Source: an uncultured Clostridia bacterium
Lineage (GTDB): Bacteria; Bacillota; Clostridia; TANB77; CAG-508
DNA length: 64,000 nucleotides
Direction: 5' to 3'
Assembly (NCBI GenBank): GCA_934168355.1
Contig: CAKPNI010000003.1
Coordinates: forward strand, 1 to 64,000
The notes under the pieces were generated by a model. The model was not told the origin of the DNA and made no database searches. It worked only from the letters and a program-made list of their open reading frames with translations. Made by a program: the position numbers and the translations under genes. Within the stretch, counting starts at the first letter, position 1; each line of letters begins with the position of its first letter. Below are positions 27,918 to 37,304 of the stretch, in pieces.

Positions 27918-30900
27918 ATGAAAAAAATAAGCATATTATTAATAACTATATTATTATTTATTCCATTAACTTTAATAGGTGCAAATTCTCAAGCAATAGC
28001 TGTAACAGACGAAAAAAAAGTTGAAGATGGTATATACAAAATAGTATTAGCAGAGGACCAAACAAAAAGTGTAACAATAGCAAATGGAAGTACTGGAAAT
28101 AGTGCTAATGTACAAATTAACAAATATGAAGGTATGCCATATCAAGAGTTTAAATTAGTATCTGATGGACAAGGATATTATGAGATAATTGCTGTAAATT
28201 CAGAAAAAAGACTAGATATGTGTGGCTGGGGAAATGGTACTAATATAGAACAATGGTCAAAAAACCCTAGCTCAGAAAGCCAAAAATGGAAAATACAAAA
28301 AAATGAAAAAGGAAATTATAACATAATAGCTCAAAGACAGGGGTTATATTTAACAGCACATAATTCAAATTTGACAGATGGAACAAACATAGAGGCATTT
28401 GAGAAAAATGGTGAAAGTGGTCAAGAATTTATATTAGAAAAAGTAGAAAAAATAGAAGAAGGTACATATAAAATAAGTCTTGCAAATTCGCCTACACAAT
28501 GTGTTACAGTAGATAGTATAGACGAAAAAGATGGAGCTAATGTAAATATACAAAAATATTCAAATAAAAGACAGCAACAATTTGAAATAAAATATACAAA
28601 ACAAGGATATGTAGAAATAATCTCATTATATTCAGGAAAAAGATTAGATGTATGTGGCTGGGGCAATGGTGTAAATATTGAGCAATGGAGTGAAAATATT
28701 ACATCAGATAGCCAAAAATGGGTAATAAGGAAAAATGCAGATGGAAAATATAATATTATATCACAAAGAGGATTTTTATACTTAACAGCACATAATTCAA
28801 ATTCGGCAGATGGAACAAATATAGAAGGATTTGAAAAAAATGGCGGAAATGGGCAAGAATTTATATTAGAAAAAGTAAAAAACGAAAAAATTGTGCCTAA
28901 AAAAACTATAGAAGATGGAATATACAAAATTTCAATGGCAAGTCATGAAAGCAAAAGTATATCTATAGCAAGCGGAAGTACGGAAAATGGGGCAAATGTT
29001 CATTTATGGGACTTTAATAATTGCCCAGAACAAGAATTTAAATTTGTATATGATGGAAATGGATATTATGAAATAATTGCAACAAATTCAGGAAAAAGAT
29101 TAGATGTATGTGGTTGGGGCAATGGTGTAAATATTGAACAATGGACCGAAAATAAAAACACAGATAGTCAAAAATGGATTGTATATAAAAATGCAGAAGG
29201 CAATTATAACTTAATATCAAAAAGACAAAATTTATATTTAACAGTACATAATTCAAATTACACTAATGGGACAAATATAGAAGGATATGAAAAAAACAAT
29301 AGAAATGGACAAGAATTTTCACTTGAAAAAATTGACAAATTGGAAGAAGGAAAATACAAAATAAGCCTTGCAAGCATGCCAACACAAAGTGTTTCTATTA
29401 AAGATGGAAGTACAGAAAATAGTGCAAATGTAAATATTCAAAAATATATAAAAAGAAGATATCAACAATTTGAGATTAAATATACTTCACAAGGATATGC
29501 AGAAATAATTTCTATAAATTCTAAGAAAAGATTAGATGTATGTGGATGGGGAAATGGAACAAATGTAGAGCAATGGGATGAAAATCAATCATCAGATAGT
29601 CAAAAATGGATAATAAAGAAAAATGCAAATGGAAATTACAACATTATATCTGAAAGAAATCATTTATATTTAACAGCACATAACTCTGAAACAGCAGATG
29701 GAACAAATATAGAAGTATATGAAAAAAATGGAGGAAGCGGACAAGAATTTGCAATAGAAAAAATTGAAGAAGATAAAATAGAACCTAAAAAAACAATAGA
29801 AGAAGGAACTTATAAAATTGTAAGTGCAGCAAATATTAATAAAAGTATATCAATAGATAGTGGTAGTGCAGATAATGGTGCAAATGTTCATTTATGGGAC
29901 TTTAATAATTGCCCAGAACAAGAATTCAACTTTGTATATGATGGAAATGGATATTATGAAATAATACCAATTAATTCAGGAAAAAGACTAGATATGTGTG
30001 GTTGGGGAAATGGAACAAATGTCGCACAATGGGCAAGAAATACAGATACAGATAGCCAAAAATGGATAATTTATCAAAATTCAGATGGATATTATAATAT
30101 AATAGGAAAAAGACAATGGCTATATTTAACACTACATGACTCAAATACTGAAAACGGAACAAATATAGAAGTATATGAAAAAAGAGATGATAATAGCCAG
30201 AACTTTAAGTTAGAGAAGATGTCAAATAAAAGTGAAAAAATAGTAGGAAATGGAAAATACCAAATACAATCAAAAGCAAATTCAAATATAGTATTAGAAG
30301 TTGCAGGTGGAGACAAAAATTCTAATGGAAAAGTACAAGTTTGGCAAAATTATCATACAAGATGGCAAAAAATAAAACTTGAATATGAAAATGGTTATTA
30401 TAAAATAATGCTTGGACATAGTGGAAAATATTTAACAGCAAAAAATGGAAAAATACAAAGTGGTTCTGAAATTACTCAAGATGATTGGAAAAATACAGAA
30501 AGCCAGAAATGGGGAATTAGAGATTTTGGAAATGGAAGTATAGGAATATATTCTTTAGCAAATTATGACTTAATGTTAAACATAAAAAATAAAATTGAAA
30601 ATGGTTCTGTAATTGAGCTAAAAGATAATACAGGAAGTTCAAATCAGCTATTTTGTTTTACAAACACTACTTGGGTAGAAATTGATAATTCAAAATATCC
30701 AGGAATTCAAGAGTCAATTGACAACCTAATGTGTGAACACCCAAATTGGGAATTTGAGATACTTTATACAGGTGTTGATTTTAATGAAGCAGTAAAAGCA
30801 GAATATGAAGGAAGCAATAAACAAAAAAGCTTAATAGATACAAATACATACAAATGTGATTGGATTTCAGAAGATCCATATGTAAGTGGAATTTGGGCAT

Positions 30901-32006
30901 CAGCATCTTATAATGCGGTTCAGTACTTTATGGACATAAGAAATTTCTTAAATGACTCAAATGTATTGCAATTTCAAGATTTAGCAAATTATTGGGAAAG
31001 TGGAGCAACATATGATTCAATACAATACCAAGTAAATAATACATTTTTACAAAATTATACAAATGATGTAATAGAGGCTTGTAAAAGCACAAATATTAAT
31101 CCATACTATATTTTAGCGAGACTATTCCAAGAACAAGGTAGAAAAGGTTCTGGAACAATAGATATGGACGGCGGAGATGGTAAAAGATATTTTAATCCAT
31201 TTAATATTGGTGCAAAAGTAGGAAATGATGTTCAAACAGCTCTAGAACGTGCAAAACGTGAAGGCTGGGACAGTATGGAAAAAGGTCTTGAAGGTGGAAT
31301 CAATATTATTAAAGAAAGATACATAAATAAAAAACAAAACACATTATATTTAAATAAATTTGATGTAAATCCAGCAAGTGGTGGAAATTTATATGATAAC
31401 CAATATATGCAAAATATTTCGGCTGCATATAGTGAAGCAAATACGATGAAAAATCCATATGAACAAACAGGAACATTTAATAATAAAAAGAGCTTTATAA
31501 TACCTGTATATGAAAATATGCCATCTACTCCAAGTGCAAAACCAACAGGTACAGGAAAAAATCCATTAGCAGAAATAAAAGGACCAAAAAGTGTAAAAGT
31601 TGTAACAAATGGTTCAAATTTAAAACTTAGAGATGCTTCTTCAACTAAAGGAAATATTTTAGAAGAGCTTCCATCTGGAACAGTTTTACTTTCAGTAGAA
31701 AGATTATCTAACCGTTGGCATAAGGTTGTTACACCATCAGGGAAAAAAGGATATTGTTCTGGTGAGTATTTACAAACAATTGAGGATCAAACAAATTGTT
31801 ATGATACAATGTATATAAATTCAAGTGATGTAAATATAAGAATAGGACCGGGAACAGAATATGACAGCATAACCAAAAAATCAACAGGAACAAAAGTAAC
31901 TCGTATTGTTACAAATAAGTATTATTATAATGATTTGTGGTGGGACGAAATTATTTTGCCAGATGGAGCAAAAGGATTTATTGCAAATAAATATTTAAGT
32001 TATTAA
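27918..32006 (+). CDS. secreted glucosaminidase with six ricin-type lectin domains and two SH3 domains
   Basis: A 1362-residue exported protein, 17 bases after the carboxypeptidase gene with AAGGAGG. After a signal peptide (MKKISILLITILLFIPLTL) six trefoil modules occupy about residues 35-910, five with LD(V/M)CGWGNG. Residues 930-1190 are a glucosaminidase domain (NWEFEILYTGVDFNEAV, YYILARLFQEQGRKGSG with the likely catalytic Glu, YFNPFNIGA). Two bacterial SH3 domains end the chain (VTNGSNLKLRDASSTKG and VNIRIGPGTEYDS). It would cleave the glycan backbone of peptidoglycan while anchored by its lectin array. The trefoils closely match those of the upstream gene, pointing to domain shuffling or conversion. 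Confidence 0.88.
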   Translation: MKKISILLITILLFIPLTLIGANSQAIAVTDEKKVEDGIYKIVLAEDQTKSVTIANGSTGNSANVQINKYEGMPYQEFKLVSDGQGYYEIIAVNSEKRLDMCGWGNGTNIEQWSKNPSSESQKWKIQKNEKGNYNIIAQRQGLYLTAHNSNLTDGTNIEAFEKNGESGQEFILEKVEKIEEGTYKISLANSPTQCVTVDSIDEKDGANVNIQKYSNKRQQQFEIKYTKQGYVEIISLYSGKRLDVCGWGNGVNIEQWSENITSDSQKWVIRKNADGKYNIISQRGFLYLTAHNSNSADGTNIEGFEKNGGNGQEFILEKVKNEKIVPKKTIEDGIYKISMASHESKSISIASGSTENGANVHLWDFNNCPEQEFKFVYDGNGYYEIIATNSGKRLDVCGWGNGVNIEQWTENKNTDSQKWIVYKNAEGNYNLISKRQNLYLTVHNSNYTNGTNIEGYEKNNRNGQEFSLEKIDKLEEGKYKISLASMPTQSVSIKDGSTENSANVNIQKYIKRRYQQFEIKYTSQGYAEIISINSKKRLDVCGWGNGTNVEQWDENQSSDSQKWIIKKNANGNYNIISERNHLYLTAHNSETADGTNIEVYEKNGGSGQEFAIEKIEEDKIEPKKTIEEGTYKIVSAANINKSISIDSGSADNGANVHLWDFNNCPEQEFNFVYDGNGYYEIIPINSGKRLDMCGWGNGTNVAQWARNTDTDSQKWIIYQNSDGYYNIIGKRQWLYLTLHDSNTENGTNIEVYEKRDDNSQNFKLEKMSNKSEKIVGNGKYQIQSKANSNIVLEVAGGDKNSNGKVQVWQNYHTRWQKIKLEYENGYYKIMLGHSGKYLTAKNGKIQSGSEITQDDWKNTESQKWGIRDFGNGSIGIYSLANYDLMLNIKNKIENGSVIELKDNTGSSNQLFCFTNTTWVEIDNSKYPGIQESIDNLMCEHPNWEFEILYTGVDFNEAVKAEYEGSNKQKSLIDTNTYKCDWISEDPYVSGIWASASYNAVQYFMDIRNFLNDSNVLQFQDLANYWESGATYDSIQYQVNNTFLQNYTNDVIEACKSTNINPYYILARLFQEQGRKGSGTIDMDGGDGKRYFNPFNIGAKVGNDVQTALERAKREGWDSMEKGLEGGINIIKERYINKKQNTLYLNKFDVNPASGGNLYDNQYMQNISAAYSEANTMKNPYEQTGTFNNKKSFIIPVYENMPSTPSAKPTGTGKNPLAEIKGPKSVKVVTNGSNLKLRDASSTKGNILEELPSGTVLLSVERLSNRWHKVVTPSGKKGYCSGEYLQTIEDQTNCYDTMYINSSDVNIRIGPGTEYDSITKKSTGTKVTRIVTNKYYYNDLWWDEIILPDGAKGFIANKYLSY

Positions 32007-32024
32007 AAAAGGAATGATATTAAA

Positions 32025-32993
32025 GTGAAAAAAATATGTGAAATATTTTGCTTAATAATTGCAATAATAATAGCATTTAGTGCAGTTTCATATGCAGAAG
32101 ATGCAGAATATGATAGATTGGTTGATATACCAGTACCAGAAAATAGTACAGGATATGCAGATTCAACAATTACAGAAAAACAACAAGAAGTTGAAAAATA
32201 TGAGCAAAAAGAAGAAAAGGAGCAAAATATGAAAAAAAGCAATAAAATAATAATGCCTATTGTAGCTTTAGTTATAGTAGCTATTATAGTAAATATAATT
32301 TTGAAAAAGAAAGATACACATAAAAATCAAGAATACGCAAATTCTTCTTTTGTAGAACAAAGTACTGTAGATGAAAAAATAGCAGACGAAAAAGAAGAAA
32401 ATGTAGTAGAAAATGCTAATCCTGAAGAAATTGAAAGCATAAAAAATGAGATAAATTCAACAGCAGATAGCAATATTTATTATGTAACAGAAGAAACAGA
32501 TGGCAGAAAAATTCTTCAAATAAAACCAAAAGTTCAATTTCAAGTTGATTTAGCAGGAGTAATGAAAAATGCTAAACCAGAAGAAAATGAAATAGAAAGT
32601 TTAAATAAAAAAGCACCAAATAAAACAGGAATATGGATATCTGAACAATCTAGAGATAAATTCAAGGAATTATTAAATAAAAATAATATTGATAATTTTA
32701 GTATAAAAAAAGATGGATATCTAAAGCTTGATAAAACCTCAGAAAATGATATTGCAAAAAATTTAGAAAAAATGATACAATCTGATAAATTATATATTAT
32801 AAATATAACAGGCATAGCATATGAAAGAGATTATATAACTGGCGAAATTGTAGAATATCCATTTGAAGATATGGATCCAGAACAAGTGATTGAATTATAT
32901 AAAAATGGAAATAAAAAGATATTGGAAATAACAACAAACAAAAAACAAGAATTATTAGATAAAGAAATACTTGAAGAAATTACATTATATTAA
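32025..32993 (+). CDS. secreted or membrane-anchored protein, unknown function
   Basis: A 322-residue protein with a GTG start and AAAGGAATG upstream. It has an N-terminal signal-like helix (residues 4-22) and a second hydrophobic helix at about 76-92 (IIMPIVALVIVAIIVNIIL), so the C-terminal part probably lies on one side of the membrane tethered by it. No known domain is recognised. It follows the two wall hydrolases by 18 bases and is probably in their operon, suggesting an envelope role. Confidence 0.75.
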   Translation: MKKICEIFCLIIAIIIAFSAVSYAEDAEYDRLVDIPVPENSTGYADSTITEKQQEVEKYEQKEEKEQNMKKSNKIIMPIVALVIVAIIVNIILKKKDTHKNQEYANSSFVEQSTVDEKIADEKEENVVENANPEEIESIKNEINSTADSNIYYVTEETDGRKILQIKPKVQFQVDLAGVMKNAKPEENEIESLNKKAPNKTGIWISEQSRDKFKELLNKNNIDNFSIKKDGYLKLDKTSENDIAKNLEKMIQSDKLYIINITGIAYERDYITGEIVEYPFEDMDPEQVIELYKNGNKKILEITTNKKQELLDKEILEEITLY

Positions 32994-33021
32994 AAGAAAA
33001 AGTGAAAGGAAATGAATAATT

Positions 33022-33975
33022 ATGGAAAAAATTAAAATATTTGCTTGTAGCGAAGCTTCTGAAAATTTCACAAAAGAAATATGTGACTATTTAAAATTAC
33101 CTATGGGAAAAATTGAAAGAATGAAATTTAAAAATGATAATAACTTTGTACAAATACTTGAAACTGTAAGGGACTATGATGTATATTTAATCCAAAGTTC
33201 AACACCACCTGTAAATGAAAGAATAATGGAGTTATTAATAACAATAGACGCAGTAAAAAGAGCATCAGCAAGAAACATAAATGTAGTATTACCATATTAT
33301 ATGTATTCAAGGTCAGACAAAAAAGACCAACCAAGAGTACCAATAACAGCAAAATTGGTTGCAGAACTTCTAGAAGCAGCAGGAGCAACCAGAGTAATAA
33401 CATGTGATTTACACAATCCAGCAATACAAGCATATTTTAATAATATAAATTGTGACAGATTAAGTGCAGAAAGATTATTAGAAAAATATTTCGAAGAAAA
33501 GAAATTGGACAACATGGTAATTGTTGCAACAGATGCAGGAAGTTCAAAAAAAGCATATAAATATTCAACATTTTTTGGATGCCCAATTGCAATGTTAGAT
33601 AAAAGAAGAGATGGAAATAATGATAAAGCAATAGGAACAACAATTATTGGTGATGTAAAAGGAAAAAATGCCATAATATTTGATGACGAAATTGACACAG
33701 CAGGTTCTATGATGGAAACAGTAAGAGTATTAAATGAATTTGGTGCAAAATCAGTTTATGCAGCTTGTACACATGGAGTACTTTCTGGTCCAGCAATAGA
33801 AAGAATACAAAATTCTCCAATAAAAGAGCTTGTTATAACAAATACCATTCCACTACCTGAAGAAAAGAAAATTGACAAAATAAAAGTAGTAACAATTGCT
33901 CCATTATTTGCAGAAACAATAAAAAGACTAAATGAAAAGAAACCTTTAGGTGAATTATTAAAAAGTTTTGTTTAA
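33022..33975 (+). CDS. prs: ribose-phosphate pyrophosphokinase
   Basis: A 317-residue PRPP synthase, of normal length. It shows YYMYSRSDKKDQPRVPITAKLVA (ATP-binding flexible loop), TCDLHNPAIQAYF, and the PRPP loop IIFDDEIDTAGSM. The usual DxGxxK segment reads ATDAGSSKKAY. It makes PRPP from ribose 5-phosphate and ATP for nucleotide, His and Trp synthesis. It starts 28 bases after the preceding envelope gene with GAAAGGAAATG upstream. A palindromic repeat sits directly after its stop. Confidence 0.93.
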   Translation: MEKIKIFACSEASENFTKEICDYLKLPMGKIERMKFKNDNNFVQILETVRDYDVYLIQSSTPPVNERIMELLITIDAVKRASARNINVVLPYYMYSRSDKKDQPRVPITAKLVAELLEAAGATRVITCDLHNPAIQAYFNNINCDRLSAERLLEKYFEEKKLDNMVIVATDAGSSKKAYKYSTFFGCPIAMLDKRRDGNNDKAIGTTIIGDVKGKNAIIFDDEIDTAGSMMETVRVLNEFGAKSVYAACTHGVLSGPAIERIQNSPIKELVITNTIPLPEEKKIDKIKVVTIAPLFAETIKRLNEKKPLGELLKSFV

Positions 33976-33978
33976 TTC

Positions 33979-34035
33979 GATTTCGAAATGGGGACGGTTC
34001 CTTTTTCAAAAAGGACCTGTTCCCATTTTGAAATC
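33979..34035. repeat. dispersed palindrome, near-complete copy
   Basis: The GATTTC...GGGACGGTTCC arm (33979-34006) pairs with the AAGGACCTGTTCCC...GAAATC arm. It begins three bases after the prs stop and may act as a transcription barrier. Confidence 0.85.
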
Positions 34036-34076
34036 GTCCCTAATACAAAAAAATAAAAAAAATTGTAAAAAAAAGA

Positions 34077-34101
34077 AGGAAAAACAAAATTTTTGAAGAA
34101 T
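34077..34101 (+). promoter_or_regulatory. sigma-H-like promoter of spoVG
   Basis: AGGAAAA at 34077-34083, 13-base spacer, AGAAT at 34097-34101 match the sigma-H pattern (AGGAWWW-N12-13-RGAAT). spoVG is the classic sigma-H target in B. subtilis. The TSS would lie about 60 bases before the start codon. Confidence 0.5.
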
Positions 34102-34171
34102 ATATAATTAGTACATAAAAACAAAAGAATATGTACAAAATAATATTAACTTAAAGAAAGAGGTGCTTAAA

Positions 34172-34444
34172 ATGCAAATAACAGATGTACGTTTAAGAAA
34201 GGTAAATTCAGAAAACAGAATGAAAGCAGTTGCTTCTGTAACATTTGATAACGAATTCGTAATTCATGATATCAAAGTTATCGAAAGCCAAAATGGATTA
34301 TTTATTGCTATGCCTAGCAAAAAAACTCCAACAGGAGAGTTCAAAGATATAGCTCATCCAATTAACCCAGAAACAAGGGAAAAAATTCAAAATGCTATAT
34401 TAGAAGCTTACAATGCTCCTGAAACAGAGGAAACAGCTGAATAA
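34172..34444 (+). CDS. spoVG: SpoVG RNA-binding regulator
   Basis: A 90-residue protein starting MQITDVRLRKVNSENRMKAVAS, the SpoVG signature, then FVIHDIKVIESQNGLFIAMPSKKTPTGEFKDIAHPI. AGAGGTG precedes the ATG at 34172; the in-frame GTG nine bases earlier is part of that site. SpoVG is a site-specific nucleic-acid-binding protein affecting sporulation and envelope genes. It is monocistronic with its own terminator. Confidence 0.97.
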   Translation: MQITDVRLRKVNSENRMKAVASVTFDNEFVIHDIKVIESQNGLFIAMPSKKTPTGEFKDIAHPINPETREKIQNAILEAYNAPETEETAE

Positions 34445-34459
34445 TAATAAGTAAATCAG

Positions 34460-34511
34460 AAATCTAGACTTTTTTGGAATCTAATTCCGAAAAAGTCTGG
34501 ATTTTTTTCTT
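34460..34511 (+). terminator. terminator after spoVG
   Basis: AATCTAGACTTTTTTGGAAT pairs with ATTCCGAAAAAGTCTGGATT around a short loop, then a T run. Confidence 0.9.
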
Positions 34512-34546
34512 AAAATAGAGTATAATTAAGTAAAGAGGTGATAAAA

Positions 34547-35812
34547 ATGCCAAAATATCAAAATAGAACAATAGAGAAAAGTGTAAAAGAAGCAATAGGA
34601 AAATGGCCAGTTATAATGATAACAGGACCAAGGCAGGTGGGAAAAACAACACTACTTAATTACTTATCAGAAAAATCTAAAGAAGAAATAAACTACATAT
34701 CTTTAGATAATATACTAATTAGAACACAAGCAAAAGAAGACCCAGAGCTATTTTTAAGAACATATGAAGCACCACTTATAATAGATGAATTTCAATATGC
34801 ACCAGAATTATTATCATATATAAAAATTAAAATAGATGAAGCACGAAAAAAAGAAATGTTTGAAGAAGGAATTGAAGTAGGAACTATGTACTATTTAACA
34901 GGTTCACAAGTATTTCAAACAATGAAAAATGTAAGTGAATCATTAGCAGGAAGAGTAAGAATATTTGACTTATACGGTTTCTCTGAAAGAGAATGTGAAC
35001 AGATTGAAGAACCTATTTTTTTACCAGAAATAAACAATCTAAAAGGAAAAAAGACAACAAATGCAAAATCGACTACAGAAATATTTAAAAGAATTTTAGA
35101 TGGAAGTTATCCAACAGTAAAAAATAATGACGGGAAAAACAGAGAAGAATTTTATGAAACATATATAAGAACATACATAGAAAGAGATGTAAGACAAATA
35201 ATAAACATAAAAGACGAAACAAAATTCGTGAAATTTATATCATCAATAGCAGCAAGGACGGCACAAGAATACAATGCATTTGATATAGCAAATGATATTG
35301 GGATAGACTCCAAAACAGTTGACGAGTGGGTATCAATTCTAAAAAACACAAATTTAGTATATATGTTAAACTCATATTCAAATAACAACATAAAAAAGGC
35401 AATAAAAAGGCCAAAAATATATTTTATGGATACAGGTCTAGCATGTTATTTAACAGGTTATTTAAATCCGGAAACACTAGAAAAAAGTGCATATAATGGG
35501 GCAATATTTGAAACATATATTGTAAGTGAAATTATAAAATCATATACAAATAATGGAAAAGACCCAAGAACAAGATTATATTATTATAGAGACAAAAATC
35601 AAAAAGAAATTGATTTACTAATATTTTATGACAATACAGTATATCCAGTGGAAATTAAAAAAAGCGCAAATCCGGGAAAAGCAGCAATAAAAAATTTTGA
35701 CATAATAAAAAATATTGAAGCAAAATCAGGAAACGGAATAGTACTTTGCATGATGGAAAATATAATAGCCATTGATGAAAATAACTATTATGTTCCAATA
35801 GAATATATATAG
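34547..35812 (+). CDS. AAA_14/DUF4143 ATPase
   Basis: A 421-residue protein. The ATG at 34547 follows AGAGGTG. Walker A is GPRQVGKTTLLNYL near residue 29, Walker B LIIDEFQYAPEL near 76, then YLTGSQVF and SLAGRVRIFDLYGFSE. The C-terminal DUF4143 has YFMDTGLACYLTGY and the PD-(D/E)XK-like E-I-D-L-L..V-Y-P-V-E-I-K-K (near 362-378). Such ATPases are abundant in anaerobes and their function is not established; mobility or toxin-linked roles have been suggested. A TATAAT at 34521-34526 may be its promoter. Confidence 0.88.
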   Translation: MPKYQNRTIEKSVKEAIGKWPVIMITGPRQVGKTTLLNYLSEKSKEEINYISLDNILIRTQAKEDPELFLRTYEAPLIIDEFQYAPELLSYIKIKIDEARKKEMFEEGIEVGTMYYLTGSQVFQTMKNVSESLAGRVRIFDLYGFSERECEQIEEPIFLPEINNLKGKKTTNAKSTTEIFKRILDGSYPTVKNNDGKNREEFYETYIRTYIERDVRQIINIKDETKFVKFISSIAARTAQEYNAFDIANDIGIDSKTVDEWVSILKNTNLVYMLNSYSNNNIKKAIKRPKIYFMDTGLACYLTGYLNPETLEKSAYNGAIFETYIVSEIIKSYTNNGKDPRTRLYYYRDKNQKEIDLLIFYDNTVYPVEIKKSANPGKAAIKNFDIIKNIEAKSGNGIVLCMMENIIAIDENNYYVPIEYI

Positions 35813-35822
35813 GCACAAATGG

Positions 35823-35880
35823 CACAAATGGACCGGTTCTTTTTGTGTCATTGGGCACAAAAAGAACCGGTCCATTTGTG
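35823..35880. repeat. dispersed palindrome, perfect 25-bp arms (GGACCGGTTC variant)
   Basis: 35823-35847 is the exact reverse complement of 35856-35880 around an 8-base loop. It lies 10 bases after the ATPase gene and 27 bases before hslO. Confidence 0.9.
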
Positions 35881-35907
35881 TCTGTGCCAAGAGAAAGGAA
35901 GATAAAT

Positions 35908-36807
35908 ATGGAAAATAAAGCAATAAAATTTTTAGCCTATAACAAAAAAGTATCAGTAATGTGTATAGACACAACAGAGCTTGTAGAACAAATAAGAAAA
36001 ATACATGACCTAACACCAACAGTAACTGCAGCAGCAGGAAGAGTAGCAACTGTTGCAGCAATGATGGCTCATTTAGAAACAAAAGAAATAACAGACAATA
36101 TAACAATCCAAATAAAAGGAACAGGACCAATAGGAAGTATAGTAGCAGTAGCGGGGCTAGAAAACGAAAAACTAGCAAATGTAAAAATGTATGTACAAAA
36201 TCCGCATGTAGAACTACCACTAAAGGCAAATGGAAAAATAGATGTGGGTGGAGCAGTAGGGAACCAAGGATATCTAAATGTAATAAAGCAAAATGAATTG
36301 ACAAATAGCAATTATAATGGTTTAATACCGCTAGTATCTGGAGAAATAGCAGAAGACTTTACAGAATTTTTTGCAAAATCAGAGCAAAAACCAACAGCAC
36401 TATCTCTTGGAGTACTTGTAAACAAAGATGGAGTAAAAAGAGCAGGAGGATACATAATAAATCCAATGCCAGATGCAACAGAAGAAGAAATATCAAAAAT
36501 AGAAGAAGCAATAAAGAAAGCAAAACCAATATCAGAAATGTTAGATGATGGAATGACATTAGAAGAAATTGCTAAAATAGTAACAGGAGATGAAAATATA
36601 GAAACACTAGAACAAGACCTAGATGTCATATATAAATGCAATTGCAGTAAGGAAAAAATAGAAAGTGGAATAATATCACTAGGAAAAGAAGAAATATCCA
36701 AAATAATAGAAGAAGATGGCAAATTAGAAGCAGAATGCCATTTCTGCCATAAAAAATATAATTTTTCACAAGAAGAACTAAATGAAATAGAAAAGGGAGC
36801 CAAATAA
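35908..36807 (+). CDS. hslO: Hsp33 redox-regulated chaperone
   Basis: A 299-residue Hsp33. The ATG at 35908 follows AAAGGAAG; upstream in-frame codons run through the palindromic repeat and are not real. The N-terminal domain has ATVAAMMAHLET and IKGTGPIGSIVAVA, and the redox zinc switch is CNCS near residue 249 with CHFCHKKY near 280. Oxidation releases zinc and activates holdase activity. It ends one base before the next start. Confidence 0.95.
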   Translation: MENKAIKFLAYNKKVSVMCIDTTELVEQIRKIHDLTPTVTAAAGRVATVAAMMAHLETKEITDNITIQIKGTGPIGSIVAVAGLENEKLANVKMYVQNPHVELPLKANGKIDVGGAVGNQGYLNVIKQNELTNSNYNGLIPLVSGEIAEDFTEFFAKSEQKPTALSLGVLVNKDGVKRAGGYIINPMPDATEEEISKIEEAIKKAKPISEMLDDGMTLEEIAKIVTGDENIETLEQDLDVIYKCNCSKEKIESGIISLGKEEISKIIEEDGKLEAECHFCHKKYNFSQEELNEIEKGAK

Positions 36808-36808
36808 A

Positions 36809-37300
36809 ATGATAGTAGATAAAGTAGAAGAATTTTGTTTAAAAATATTAGAAAAAATAGGATTAAAAGCACTGGCAGATTGGTACAGAAAACATCAAGA
36901 AGGTATGAGATATTTAGTTTTTGGAGCATTAACAACAATAGTAAACATATTAGTATATACAATTTTTTCAGCATTAATATTAAAAGGATTAGATAATGAT
37001 TCTTTAAGAGTAAATATAAGTGAAATAATAGCATTTATAGCAGGAGTTGTATTTGCATATATAACAAACAAACTATATGTATTTAATAGTCAAACCACAG
37101 GAAAAAAAGACCTCTTACGAGAGATAGCCTCTTTCTTTAGCTGTAGAATATTTACAGAAATAATAAGTATCCTAATGATGAACGCAGCTGTATGGTTTAG
37201 CATAAACGATATTTTAATGAAGGTTGTATCAAATATCGTAGTAATAATACTAAATTTTGTATTCAGTAAAATTTTAATATTTAAAGGAAAGAAGGAATAA
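36809..37300 (+). CDS. GtrA-like membrane protein
   Basis: A 163-residue protein with four membrane helices. The helix-1 pattern YLVFGALTTIVNILVYTIF and the NKLYVFNS segment between helices 2 and 3 are the GtrA/PF04138 signature. The family includes putative flippases for polyprenyl-phosphate sugars, so it could serve the Gtr-type enzymes at 9-15 kb even though it lies apart. It shares a tight operon with hslO and the P-ATPase gene. Confidence 0.85.
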   Translation: MIVDKVEEFCLKILEKIGLKALADWYRKHQEGMRYLVFGALTTIVNILVYTIFSALILKGLDNDSLRVNISEIIAFIAGVVFAYITNKLYVFNSQTTGKKDLLREIASFFSCRIFTEIISILMMNAAVWFSINDILMKVVSNIVVIILNFVFSKILIFKGKKE

Positions 37301-37304
37301 AATT

